From Phycisphaeraceae bacterium (GTDB taxonomy: Bacteria > Planctomycetota > Phycisphaerae > Phycisphaerales > Phycisphaeraceae), in assembly GCA_016763955.1 (NCBI GenBank), contig JAESSU010000220.1, positions 1 through 12,185 on the forward strand: DNA of 12,185 nucleotides, read 5' to 3'. A program made the translations under genes and the position numbers. Shown here one piece after another: positions 6,539-12,185 of the stretch. The notes under the pieces were generated by a model that made no database searches, was not told where the DNA came from, and saw nothing but the letters and a program-made list of their open reading frames with translations. Every line of letters begins with the position of its first letter. The first letter of the stretch is position 1.

Positions 6539-8332
6539 ATGAGTCGTAAACGTCGCCGCCTTGGTGAAATCCTGCAACACTGGGGACTGGTCGATGACCA
6601 GCAGCTTGGAGAGTCACTCAAGATTGCTCAAGGTTCCCACGAACGCATCGGTGATGTGCTCTGCGAGCTAGGCTATGTCAAAGATACCGATGTCGCTAAA
6701 GCGCTCGCATCACAGTCGGGCCTTGAGTACATCGACCTCAATCAACCCGATGCAATCAACAAAGATAACATGAGCCTTCTGTCAGTGGACCTGATCAAAA
6801 AATACATGGTCCTGCCACTGGAAAAAGTGGGCAACAAAATCAAAGTCATCGTTTCTGACCCGTTGAATTTGGACACCTTAGACAACCTGCGATTCCGCAC
6901 CAACTGTGAAATCGAAATTGCGCTCTCAGCCCGTTCACAGATTAAAGAATTCCTTGACGAAATGTTCCGCGAAACACGCGAGAGCATCGACAAGGCTGTG
7001 CGTGAAATGACGGTCGACTCGAGTATCGACCAAGCAGCCTCGATGAATTCCTCCATGGATATTTCGGGGCTGTCCATCGACTCCTCAGGCAAGTCCATCG
7101 ACTCCTCAGGCAAAAGAATTGTTGAAGCTGCTCAAGCGCCCGTCATTCGACTGGTCAACCAACTCATCGCTCAGGGCGTACATAGCCGTGCAAGCGATAA
7201 TCACATTGAACCTATGGCTAACCGCGTTCGTCTGCGATACCGCATCGACGGTGTCTGCCATGATCAAGATCAAATTCCCAAACGAACACAGTCCGCTGTG
7301 ATCGCGCGTCTAAAAATTATGTCCGGCATCCGCATCGAAGAAAAACGAGTTCCGCAGGACGGCCGTATTAAGTTGCGACTAGGTGATGAGACGGTCGACT
7401 TTCGTGTGAGTTGCTGCCCGGCTTATCACGGCGAAAGTGTCGTGCTTCGTATTTTACGTTCCGATGCTGCCATGCTCGGACTCGAAAAACTAGGTTTGCA
7501 GCCAGACACGCTTGCGACATTCAACAGTGTCATCTCCAAACCCACCGGCATTTTCCTAGTGACCGGCCCAACAGGTTCAGGTAAAACCACGACCCTTTAT
7601 TCAGCATTAAACATCCTAAATCGACCAGACAAAAAAATCATCACCGCAGAAGACCCCGTCGAATACAACTTTCCGGGAATCAATCAATGCCAAGTCAATG
7701 AACAAATTGGGCTGTCTTTTAGCAAGGTTCTTAGAGCCATGCTCCGTCAGGCTCCTAACGTCATTCTTGTCGGCGAAATTCGTGACAAGGAAGTAGCAGA
7801 CGTAGCGATTCAAGCTGCTCTAACCGGTCACCTTGTCTTCTCCACATTACATACCAATGACGCGCCATCAGCCATCACCCGTCTCATTGACATGGGCGTT
7901 AAACCCTTCCTCGTCGCTTCAGCCATTCAAGCGGTGTTAGGCCAACGCCTCATTCGACAACTCTGCGATAGCTGTAAAGCACCGGACCTGAATCCTAATC
8001 CCAAAGAATTAGCCATCCTCGAAATGACCAAGGAATTCATTGGTGACCACACATTGTACAAACCAGTAGGCTGCGAGATTTGCGGCGGCAGCGGCTTCAA
8101 AGGACGACGGGGTATCTACGAGATGATGGTCATCAACAACGAAATCCGCGAGCTGGCTTTCAAACGTGCCCCGGTTAACCAAATCCGTGCCGCAGCGATA
8201 GCCAACGGGATGCGCAACTTACTAGGTGACGGGAAGCTCCGCATCCTCGCGGGCAAAACCTCCGCCAGCGAACTCGTCAAGATCGCACAGGCTGAAGGCG
8301 TTATTGAAGTTGATGACGACGAAGCAGCATAA
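6539..8332 (+). CDS. pilB: Type IV pilus assembly ATPase PilB (GspE/PilB family)
   Basis: This 597-residue ATPase powers pilus extension at the inner-membrane base of a type IV pilus; type II secretion GspE is the close relative. The N-terminal MshEN-like domain (about 5-150) has the RLGEIL...LGLV and RIGDVLCELGYV repeats, a fold that binds c-di-GMP in some members. After a Ser/Asp-rich linker (about 155-198) comes the ATPase core: Walker A GPTGSGKT (343-350), Asp box with Glu371-Asp372, Walker B with GEIRD and Glu413, and a His box in STLHTND. A zinc-type tetracysteine follows, CDSC (476-479) and CEIC (512-515), typical of PilB/GspE and absent from PilT. Length is normal (about 560-600). An in-frame TTG at 6536 lies just before the ATG at 6539; GAGG seven bases upstream suits the ATG. 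pilT lies 750 bases downstream on the same strand; no pilC, pilM-Q or pilin genes are in view. PilB rather than GspE is favoured because of the neighbouring pilT. Confidence 0.93.
   Translation: MSRKRRRLGEILQHWGLVDDQQLGESLKIAQGSHERIGDVLCELGYVKDTDVAKALASQSGLEYIDLNQPDAINKDNMSLLSVDLIKKYMVLPLEKVGNKIKVIVSDPLNLDTLDNLRFRTNCEIEIALSARSQIKEFLDEMFRETRESIDKAVREMTVDSSIDQAASMNSSMDISGLSIDSSGKSIDSSGKRIVEAAQAPVIRLVNQLIAQGVHSRASDNHIEPMANRVRLRYRIDGVCHDQDQIPKRTQSAVIARLKIMSGIRIEEKRVPQDGRIKLRLGDETVDFRVSCCPAYHGESVVLRILRSDAAMLGLEKLGLQPDTLATFNSVISKPTGIFLVTGPTGSGKTTTLYSALNILNRPDKKIITAEDPVEYNFPGINQCQVNEQIGLSFSKVLRAMLRQAPNVILVGEIRDKEVADVAIQAALTGHLVFSTLHTNDAPSAITRLIDMGVKPFLVASAIQAVLGQRLIRQLCDSCKAPDLNPNPKELAILEMTKEFIGDHTLYKPVGCEICGGSGFKGRRGIYEMMVINNEIRELAFKRAPVNQIRAAAIANGMRNLLGDGKLRILAGKTSASELVKIAQAEGVIEVDDDEAA
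7073..7114 (+). repeat. 21-base tandem duplication in the pilB linker
   Basis: TCCATCGACTCCTCAGGCAA plus one base occurs at 7073-7093 and again at 7094-7114, differing only at the last base. It encodes SIDSSGK twice, in a Ser/Asp/Gly linker that also contains looser copies (SSMDISG and DSSIDQ). It is in frame and lies between the N-terminal and ATPase domains, so it changes linker length without harming either. Confidence 0.85.
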
Positions 8333-8424
8333 AAATCATTGACCTCTCAAATCAAAAGTGTCTCTAATCCAACCGTAGCATTTGCATCGAACAATCGCTG
8401 TGATACAACACATCGCTACCCCAC

Positions 8425-8448
8425 GCCACAGTAGTGGCCAGACTTTTT
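8425..8448 (+). terminator. Weak intrinsic terminator candidate after pilB
   Basis: GCCAC (8425-8429) pairs with GTGGC (8434-8438) around the loop AGTA, and five T follow at 8444-8448 after a five-base gap. The stem is short and the gap is longer than usual, so this is tentative. It lies about 95 bases after the pilB stop. Confidence 0.35.
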
Positions 8449-8509
8449 AAGATGCTACGATTGAATTGATGATGCTCTAATGGTTCATTGCAGCTAAAAC
8501 GTTATGGAT

Positions 8510-8568
8510 TGCATCTTGCGATGCATCAGCGACACGCCCCCGGAAGTGTCGCAGCTATTTCCTGTAGC
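8510..8568. other. Cluster of three small hairpins in the pilB-pilT spacer
   Basis: TGCATC-ttgc-GATGCA (8510-8525) is followed at once by GCGACAC (8529-8535) pairing with GTGTCGC (8546-8552), then GCTA (8554-8557) with TAGC (8565-8568). No T-run follows. The rest of 8333-8693 shows no gene: frames are short and none carries a recognisable product or ribosome binding site. Confidence 0.4.
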
Positions 8569-8693
8569 AATGTTGACCGTGATCCAATATAAAACAGCTG
8601 CAATAAAGCTCTAATACCATTCACGATTAAAACTTGTGCGTGACTTACATCGCCAACACTACCGTTACAAAGTCTTCTGAACCGTCCGATGCG

Positions 8694-8699
8694 TATAAT
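8694..8699 (+). promoter_or_regulatory. Perfect TATAAT -10 box upstream of the rod-like element
   Basis: TATAAT at 8694-8699 matches the -10 consensus fully and would start a transcript near 8706, about 38 bases before the inverted repeat. No good -35 is seen: the hexamer 17 bases upstream is AGTCTT. It could drive a small RNA, or a longer pilT transcript. Confidence 0.4.
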
Positions 8700-8743
8700 A
8701 TCTCACAAAAATAACCGTATTCCAGGAACACAAACTCTTTTGA

Positions 8744-8933
8744 GGCAGGGCAAACGCATGTACACCCTGTCTTGGCGAGCTGGACTGTGTCAACCGATTT
8801 TGACTATCGGTCAAGTGTTAAATCGTCTTGCATCGTATTTTTGGCGCAACATTTTGACCTACGGTTAATTCCGTGTTGGCACAACACGGCTCGCCAAGAC
8901 AATTTTCGCCACATGCGTTTACCCTGTCTTTTT
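8744..8933 (+). ncRNA. Candidate structured RNA: about 185-base rod-like imperfect inverted repeat
   Basis: The two halves of this stretch are complementary over almost their whole length. Outer stem: 8744-8761 with 8911-8928 (18 positions, one mismatch and one G-T wobble; core AAACGCATGT/ACATGCGTTT). Then a 6/9-base internal loop and a perfect 13-base-pair stem, TGTCTTGGCGAGC (8768-8780) with GCTCGCCAAGACA (8889-8901). After a 5/5 internal loop, a third stem joins 8786-8794 to 8875-8883 (9 pairs, one wobble). An inner stem joins GGTCAA...TGTT (8809-8819) to AACA...TTGACC (8848-8859), leaving an apical loop of about 28 bases. Alternative local hairpins exist: CCGTGTTG-gca-CAACACGG (8871-8889) and ACCGAT/ATCGGT (8793-8811). 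Five T follow the closing stem (8929-8933), as for an intrinsic end. The strand is inferred from that T-run and the TATAAT at 8694. It is not a tRNA or tmRNA and matches no riboswitch I know. Size and rod shape recall 6S RNA, but nothing in the sequence proves that. A MITE or other palindromic insertion is the main alternative. Confidence 0.5.
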
Positions 8934-8944
8934 GGGTCAGACGC

Positions 8945-8974
8945 TTGTCGCCATCCTCACCTATCAGGTATGAT
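8945..8974 (+). promoter_or_regulatory. Probable promoter for pilT
   Basis: TTGTCG (8945-8950) and TATGAT (8969-8974) lie 18 bases apart and match consensus at 4 and 5 of 6 positions. Transcription would begin near 8981, giving a leader of about 100 bases that opens with the hairpin at 8983-9002. Confidence 0.5.
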
Positions 8975-8982
8975 ATCTCCGT

Positions 8983-9002
8983 CACGCACGATGATGTGCG
9001 TG
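8983..9002 (+). promoter_or_regulatory. Hairpin at the 5' end of the predicted pilT leader
   Basis: CACGCAC (8983-8989) pairs perfectly with GTGCGTG (8996-9002) around the loop GATGAT. It would sit at the very start of the leader, which can stabilise an mRNA. No T-run follows, so it is not a typical terminator. Confidence 0.45.
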
Positions 9003-9083
9003 TATGTTTTATCAGTCATTTGAAACGCAATATTCACGATAAGTCAATCGGTTCTAACGTGAAGCAATAGAGGAAGTCACTGC

Positions 9084-10199
9084 ATGTCTACGATTCAGAT
9101 CGACCGTCTACTTGATACTACTATTAAACAAAAGGCAAGCGACCTTCATCTCACCGTAGGTAAAGCACCCACCCTTCGCATGAAGGGACGCTTAATTGAA
9201 CTCAAAACCAAAGCACTCGAACCGGCAGACACGGTCGCGCTGATGAAGCAAATTTCACCCGAACGAACCGAAGTCGAAGTGCAAGAAGAAGGCGGTAGTG
9301 ACTTTGCTATTTCATGGGGCGAGACACGCTTTCGTGTGGCCGTTTTCAAACAAAAAGGCAACATCGCACTGGTTATGCGTCGTATCCCGCAAGACCTGCT
9401 GACCTTTGAACAAATCGGCTTGCCCAAAATCGTCACGGAACTCGTCCGCAGGCCACGAGGTTTATTCCTAGTCACCGGCCCAACCGGTTCCGGCAAAACC
9501 ACCACACTCGCATCGATGGTTAACTTCATCCGTCAGAATCTTGAACGTCATATCATCACCATCGAAGACCCGATTGAATATCACTTTACGCACGACCGGT
9601 CGATTATTAATCAGCGTGAAGTACACATCGACGTGCCGAGCTTTTCTGAAGCCATCCGTCGTGCTTTGCGACAAGACCCGGACGTGATTCTGGTAGGCGA
9701 AATGCGTGACCTTGAAACCATTGAATCTGCAATCTCCGCATCGGAAACCGGTCACCTTGTGTACGGGACGCTCCATACCAATGGTGCAGGCTCGACGATC
9801 AACCGTATCATCGATGCCTTCCCCAGTCATCAGCAAGAGCAGATTCGCGCTCAGCTTTCGGTGACTCTGATGGCTGTGCTTTCTCAGCAACTGATGCCCC
9901 GCCTTGATGGGGGTATGGTTGCGGCTTACGAATTTATGCTCGTCACGCCGGCTGTGGCCAACCTGATTCGTGAGAACAAAACGTTCCGTATCGACTCAGC
10001 GATTCAGATCGGTCGTAAGTTTGGCATGCGTTTACTTGATGACCACATCTGGGAACTCTACGAAACAGGCGTGATCGGAGCTGAAGAAGCAGTGGACAAA
10101 TCTCGTAATGCCGAAGCGATGGCTGAAAAAATCCACGAAAGCGGTGGTAAAGTCGGACGCACTGAATGGGATGAAGTGGAAGATGCCGCTGCGGAGTAA
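9084..10199 (+). CDS. pilT: Type IV pilus retraction ATPase PilT
   Basis: This 371-residue hexameric ATPase drives pilus retraction, hence twitching motility, adhesion and DNA uptake in species that use it. The N-terminal PAS-like domain contains ASDLHL (18-23), typical of PilT. The core has Walker A GPTGSGKT (132-139), Asp box IEDPIEY with Glu161-Asp162, Walker B GEMRD with catalytic Glu206, and a His box in GTLHTNGA. The C-terminal AVANLIREN matches the AIRNLIRE region needed for retraction. There is no tetracysteine, which separates it from PilB. Length is usual for PilT, with an acidic tail (EVEDAAAE). AGAGGA ends about nine bases before the ATG at 9084 and fixes the start. PilU is the main alternative, but the sequence fits PilT better. 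It has its own likely promoter at 8945 despite lying downstream of pilB. Confidence 0.95.
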   Translation: MSTIQIDRLLDTTIKQKASDLHLTVGKAPTLRMKGRLIELKTKALEPADTVALMKQISPERTEVEVQEEGGSDFAISWGETRFRVAVFKQKGNIALVMRRIPQDLLTFEQIGLPKIVTELVRRPRGLFLVTGPTGSGKTTTLASMVNFIRQNLERHIITIEDPIEYHFTHDRSIINQREVHIDVPSFSEAIRRALRQDPDVILVGEMRDLETIESAISASETGHLVYGTLHTNGAGSTINRIIDAFPSHQQEQIRAQLSVTLMAVLSQQLMPRLDGGMVAAYEFMLVTPAVANLIRENKTFRIDSAIQIGRKFGMRLLDDHIWELYETGVIGAEEAVDKSRNAEAMAEKIHESGGKVGRTEWDEVEDAAAE

Positions 10200-10242
10200 G
10201 TCCGATGACGTCTTCACATTTTAATCATTATTCACGTCACTA

Positions 10243-10389
10243 AAGCCCCGCGGCTTGCAACCGTTAATTTCAAAAAATACTGCAATATCATTGTGTCTTA
10301 AAAGAGACTAGAGCATGACAAACGCAGGTGTCATACGCATCGCGTCTATTTTGTATGCGTCAGTACGATTGATAACCTTTGGAGCGTTT
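10243..10389. other. Spacer after pilT with several small inverted repeats
   Basis: The 476 bases after pilT hold no credible gene. AAGCC-ccgc-GGCTT (10243-10256) is a short hairpin without a T-run. Further on, ATGACA (10315-10320) pairs with TGTCAT (10329-10334), abutting ACGCAT (10335-10340) with ATGCGT (10355-10360). An outer AAACGC (10319-10324) could instead pair with GCGTTT (10384-10389), so two folds compete. The AAACGC/ACGCAT words also occur in the outer stem of the rod at 8744. Function unknown. Confidence 0.35.
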
Positions 10390-10430
10390 ACATTCGCTAG
10401 GTCAGTTGCGCACGCATTTTAATCGTGTGG

Positions 10431-10512
10431 GTATCACCTCGCAAAAACTACCCCCAAGCAATCTATTGAGCCATTTTGTGAATCGATGGCAGGCAAGTAT
10501 CACCTCGTAAAA
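10431..10512. repeat. Direct repeat pair in the pilT-TPR spacer
   Basis: GTATCACCTCGCAAAA (10431-10446) and GTATCACCTCGTAAAA (10497-10512) agree at 15 of 16 positions and each is followed shortly by a run of C (ACTACCCCC and GCCCCCC). They are 66 bases apart. No palindrome accompanies them, and no third copy is seen, so this is not a CRISPR array. Confidence 0.5.
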
Positions 10513-10675
10513 GCCCCCCGTTGTAGCCGTTTTTTAGACCTCACGATTGTTTGATTTTCAACCACCTCAGACAGACTTGTCTACGCAAAAACGCGACGAC
10601 TAAAATAGATCAGCCGTCAATAGAACCTGTCCCGTTACTTTTGTCATGCCATTCAGAATGCGCTAGGATAAAGCA

Positions 10676-11397
10676 TCACTGCCCCGCTGGCTGGACTTCC
10701 GTGACCACCGCTTCAACCGCTGGCAGAGGCAGAGCAACGGGAACGGGCTTAATGCCCGCCGTTGGGCCGGGGACAATGCCATAGTGACGCAAGCGGTCTG
10801 CAATGCTCATATTTTGGGGAGCAATCGAATGTGCTAGACGCAGTGTGTTAATCGCATTGCTCTTGTCACCAATGAGTTCATAAAACGCGGCCATGGCAAT
10901 GTAAGGTTCAGCATCACCTTCAGGGGCAAAGTGTGTTGCCTTCTGATACGCAACCTTGGCTTGATCCATATCACCGAGCTTCGTTAGGTAATTGGCTTGA
11001 CGCAAAAAGTCCACGGAGTTGCCATACTGTTCGTTGGCATTGCGAAGCAAGTCTCGCAAAGCCCCACTGCGACCTTGCTCAAAGAGACATTGAGCCACTT
11101 GGTCAAGCCAGCGTGAAACACGAGCATTATCTGGACGAAGACTAATGACATATTCATAACCATGTTGTGCATCCATCCAGTTCTGCTGATCAAAACGAAT
11201 ATCAGCAAGTCGTTCTAATGCACGCCAATCTGCTGGATACTGAGACAATGCTTTATTGTAGAGTTCCACAGCACGGGGGATATTGCCCTGACGCTTGGCT
11301 TGATATGCTTTTTCACGCAAGGTCGGATTCGTCAAATGACAGCCCAAAAGAGACAATGATAAAAACCCCAGAAGCATCCAACTAGTTTAACTTTCAT
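10676..11397 (-). CDS. TPR-repeat lipoprotein, signal peptide probably split by a frameshift
   Basis: The continuous frame starts at the ATG at 11377 and gives 233 residues: MLLGFLSLSLLGC with a lipobox, about four to five tetratricopeptide repeats (first at AYQAKRQGNIPRAVELYNKALSQYP, last at AAFYELIGDKSNAINTLRLAHSIAP), then a Pro/Val-rich tail. TPR lipoproteins act as scaffolds at the outer membrane; PilF/PilW, a pilotin for secretin assembly, is one such type, which would fit beside pilT, but nothing proves it. The n-region is too short and uncharged. Another ATG at 11397 has GAGGAAA about 10 bases upstream and encodes MKVK plus hydrophobic residues in a different frame. Adding one T to the five-T run (five A on the plus strand, 11361-11365) fuses MKVKLVGCFWGF with LSLSLLGC into a normal 20-residue lipoprotein signal ending at Cys20 (240 residues in all). 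The span given here uses that start. The promoter at 11431-11459 supports it. Confidence 0.78.
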
Positions 11398-11430
11398 AAC
11401 ACCGTTTCCTCATCCAAGGCACAATGGTTT

Positions 11431-11459
11431 AATATACCCATCGGGTATAATTTTGTCCG
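11431..11459 (-). promoter_or_regulatory. Promoter of the TPR lipoprotein gene with an embedded palindrome
   Basis: On the minus strand, CGGACA (11459-11454) and TATATT (11436-11431) lie 17 bases apart, so transcription would start near 11424, some 27 bases before the ATG at 11397. Between and over these boxes is TATACCC-ATC-GGGTATA (11433-11449), a perfect 7-base inverted repeat, in the usual position of a repressor operator. It also contains TATAAT (11446-11451) in plus orientation, which could serve the divergent gene at 11615, though a plus-strand -35 is not evident. Confidence 0.5.
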
Positions 11460-11614
11460 CGACGCAAACGCTTTGGAGGCCTAAAACAAGCAGTCGCGTA
11501 CACAAGCTACAGAACCAGTTCTATTGACGACTGGTATAGATTCAAAACAGATCGAACAACCATTGTAAACAACTAACTCAGAACTTTCAGGCCCGTGTGC
11601 CGATATACAAGTAA

Positions 11615-12019
11615 ATGCTGCAATTACCCACCGTCATCCTGCATCACCAAACCCCAGCGGGCAGTCACTACGACTGGCTATGGCTCGATCCGGTGACACG
11701 CAACCAACTGCTGGGCTTTCGTCTTGCATTGCCGCCAAGCCAATGGGTGAGTCAGGAAAGCTTGCTGATGCAGCCGCTACCACCGCACCGACTCATCTAT
11801 CTCACCTATCAAGGCCCAATCTCCGGCGGACGCGGGCAGGTTGTACAAGTTGCCAAAGGACACGTCAAAGGCTGGCCCATCGGTCAACACGGCTGGGACT
11901 GGCAGCTTCACACGCCCAGTTCACAAACCCTAGAGTCCATCCCCCGCATCCGTATCATGCCTATCGATCAAAATCTCTGGCAGGGGAAAGTCTGTTGCCC
12001 GATTGACGATGAACATTAA
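11615..12019 (+). CDS. Small LigD-type 3'-phosphoesterase-like domain protein
   Basis: This 134-residue protein resembles the stand-alone 'DNA polymerase ligase N-terminal' proteins often annotated in Planctomycetota. The core is HHQTPAGSHYDWLW (residues 10-23), recalling the H-x6-HYDFRLE active site of the LigD phosphoesterase domain, followed by HRLIYLTYQGPISGGRG (58-74), recalling Y-x-GPVSGGRG. LigD phosphoesterase trims 3' phosphate or ribonucleotide ends during non-homologous end joining. His18 and Asp20 are conserved, but the catalytic Arg two residues after the Asp is Leu22, and the spacing between the His residues is one longer, so activity is doubtful. There is no polymerase or ligase domain and no Ku gene nearby. 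It may instead be a structural or divergent relative. No Shine-Dalgarno is visible before the ATG at 11615. It is divergent from the TPR lipoprotein. An overlapping +1-frame reading (11680-12006) is a shadow. Confidence 0.65.
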   Translation: MLQLPTVILHHQTPAGSHYDWLWLDPVTRNQLLGFRLALPPSQWVSQESLLMQPLPPHRLIYLTYQGPISGGRGQVVQVAKGHVKGWPIGQHGWDWQLHTPSSQTLESIPRIRIMPIDQNLWQGKVCCPIDDEH

Positions 12020-12140
12020 CAAGACAAAAATCACAACCACCTTTTTTTAATCTCACTCACAGGAAATTAGGCAGCGTTCTCAACCATTTCCCTCTTGATC
12101 GCCGATAAGACTGATTTACACTTTATCATGGGGATCAAGG

Positions 12141-12185
12141 ATGATCAGGAAAATACTAACTGACGATCAATGGCAACGTATCGAA
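12141..12185 (+). CDS. IS5-type transposase, first 15 codons (cut by the window edge)
   Basis: The ATG at 12141 opens MIRKILTDDQWQRIE, the stereotyped N-terminus of IS5-family transposases (the L-T-D-x-Q-W-x-R-I pattern normally followed by the LLP segment). AAGG lies directly before the ATG. The rest of the element is outside the window. The 121 bases between the phosphoesterase-like gene and this ATG must contain the left end of the insertion sequence, but with only one end present I cannot place its terminal inverted repeat or the target duplication. Confidence is limited by the short fragment. Confidence 0.6.
   Translation, partial: MIRKILTDDQWQRIE

Noticed and set aside
8744..8928. Integron attC site
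   Set aside because: It is longer than usual and the ends lack the RYYYAAC/GTTRRRY core sites; no integrase or cassette array is near.
8772..9070. Reading frames of 83 and 65 residues in the pilB-pilT spacer
   Set aside because: They cross the inverted-repeat element and the predicted pilT promoter, and have no ribosome binding site and no recognisable composition or family.
10431..10512. Possible CRISPR repeat-spacer-repeat
   Set aside because: Only two copies of a 16-base, non-palindromic unit, with no cas genes and no third repeat.
10551..10784. A 77-residue plus-strand frame overlapping the 3' end of the TPR gene
   Set aside because: Its second half is the antisense of the TPR lipoprotein tail and there is no ribosome binding site.

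Overview
This window most likely comes from a Planctomycetota genome, perhaps of the Phycisphaerae type. I infer this from the gene mix and did not test it by phylogeny. The clues are a small c-type cytochrome fused to a DUF2231 membrane domain, an oversized LptF-type permease, a short stand-alone protein resembling the LigD phosphoesterase domain, and PilB/PilT ATPases. The cell is diderm: there is an LptF/LptG pair, two probable lipoproteins and a type IV pilus motor.

Layout. At the left edge is the N-terminal part of a site-2-type M50 metalloprotease (minus strand, running off the window). It diverges from a short-chain dehydrogenase (318-1025). Two minus-strand genes follow: a signal-peptide cytochrome c/DUF2231 protein and, upstream of it, a Bcp/PrxQ peroxiredoxin. 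Divergent from the peroxiredoxin is an lptF-lptG pair (2679-5536) for LPS transport, closed by a clear intrinsic terminator with a UUCG loop. Next is a minus-strand lipoprotein gene interrupted by a one-base frameshift. The pilus block follows: pilB (6539-8332), a 750-base spacer, then pilT (9084-10199). A second long spacer precedes a minus-strand TPR lipoprotein, whose signal peptide also looks frameshifted. A promoter with a 17-base palindrome separates this from the LigD-phosphoesterase-like gene. The window ends inside the start of an IS5-type transposase.

The most interesting part is non-coding. The pilB-pilT spacer holds a roughly 185-base, nearly end-to-end imperfect inverted repeat (8744-8928). 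It folds on paper into a long interrupted rod, is followed directly by five T, and has a perfect TATAAT box about 45 bases upstream. It is either a structured small RNA gene or a MITE-like element. Several spacers also contain short drifting tandem repeats (units of 12-17 bases), one of which has been carried into a spurious N-terminal extension of the cytochrome gene. Both lipoprotein genes appear to be broken within short homopolymers near their 5' ends, which points either to recent lesions or to sequence errors.

Functionally, the window combines envelope biogenesis (LptF/LptG, lipoproteins, S2P), peroxide defence (Bcp), a possible envelope electron carrier, and surface motility or adhesion (PilB extends the pilus, PilT retracts it). 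These look like housekeeping genes arranged in small independent units rather than one accessory island; only the right edge shows a mobile element.
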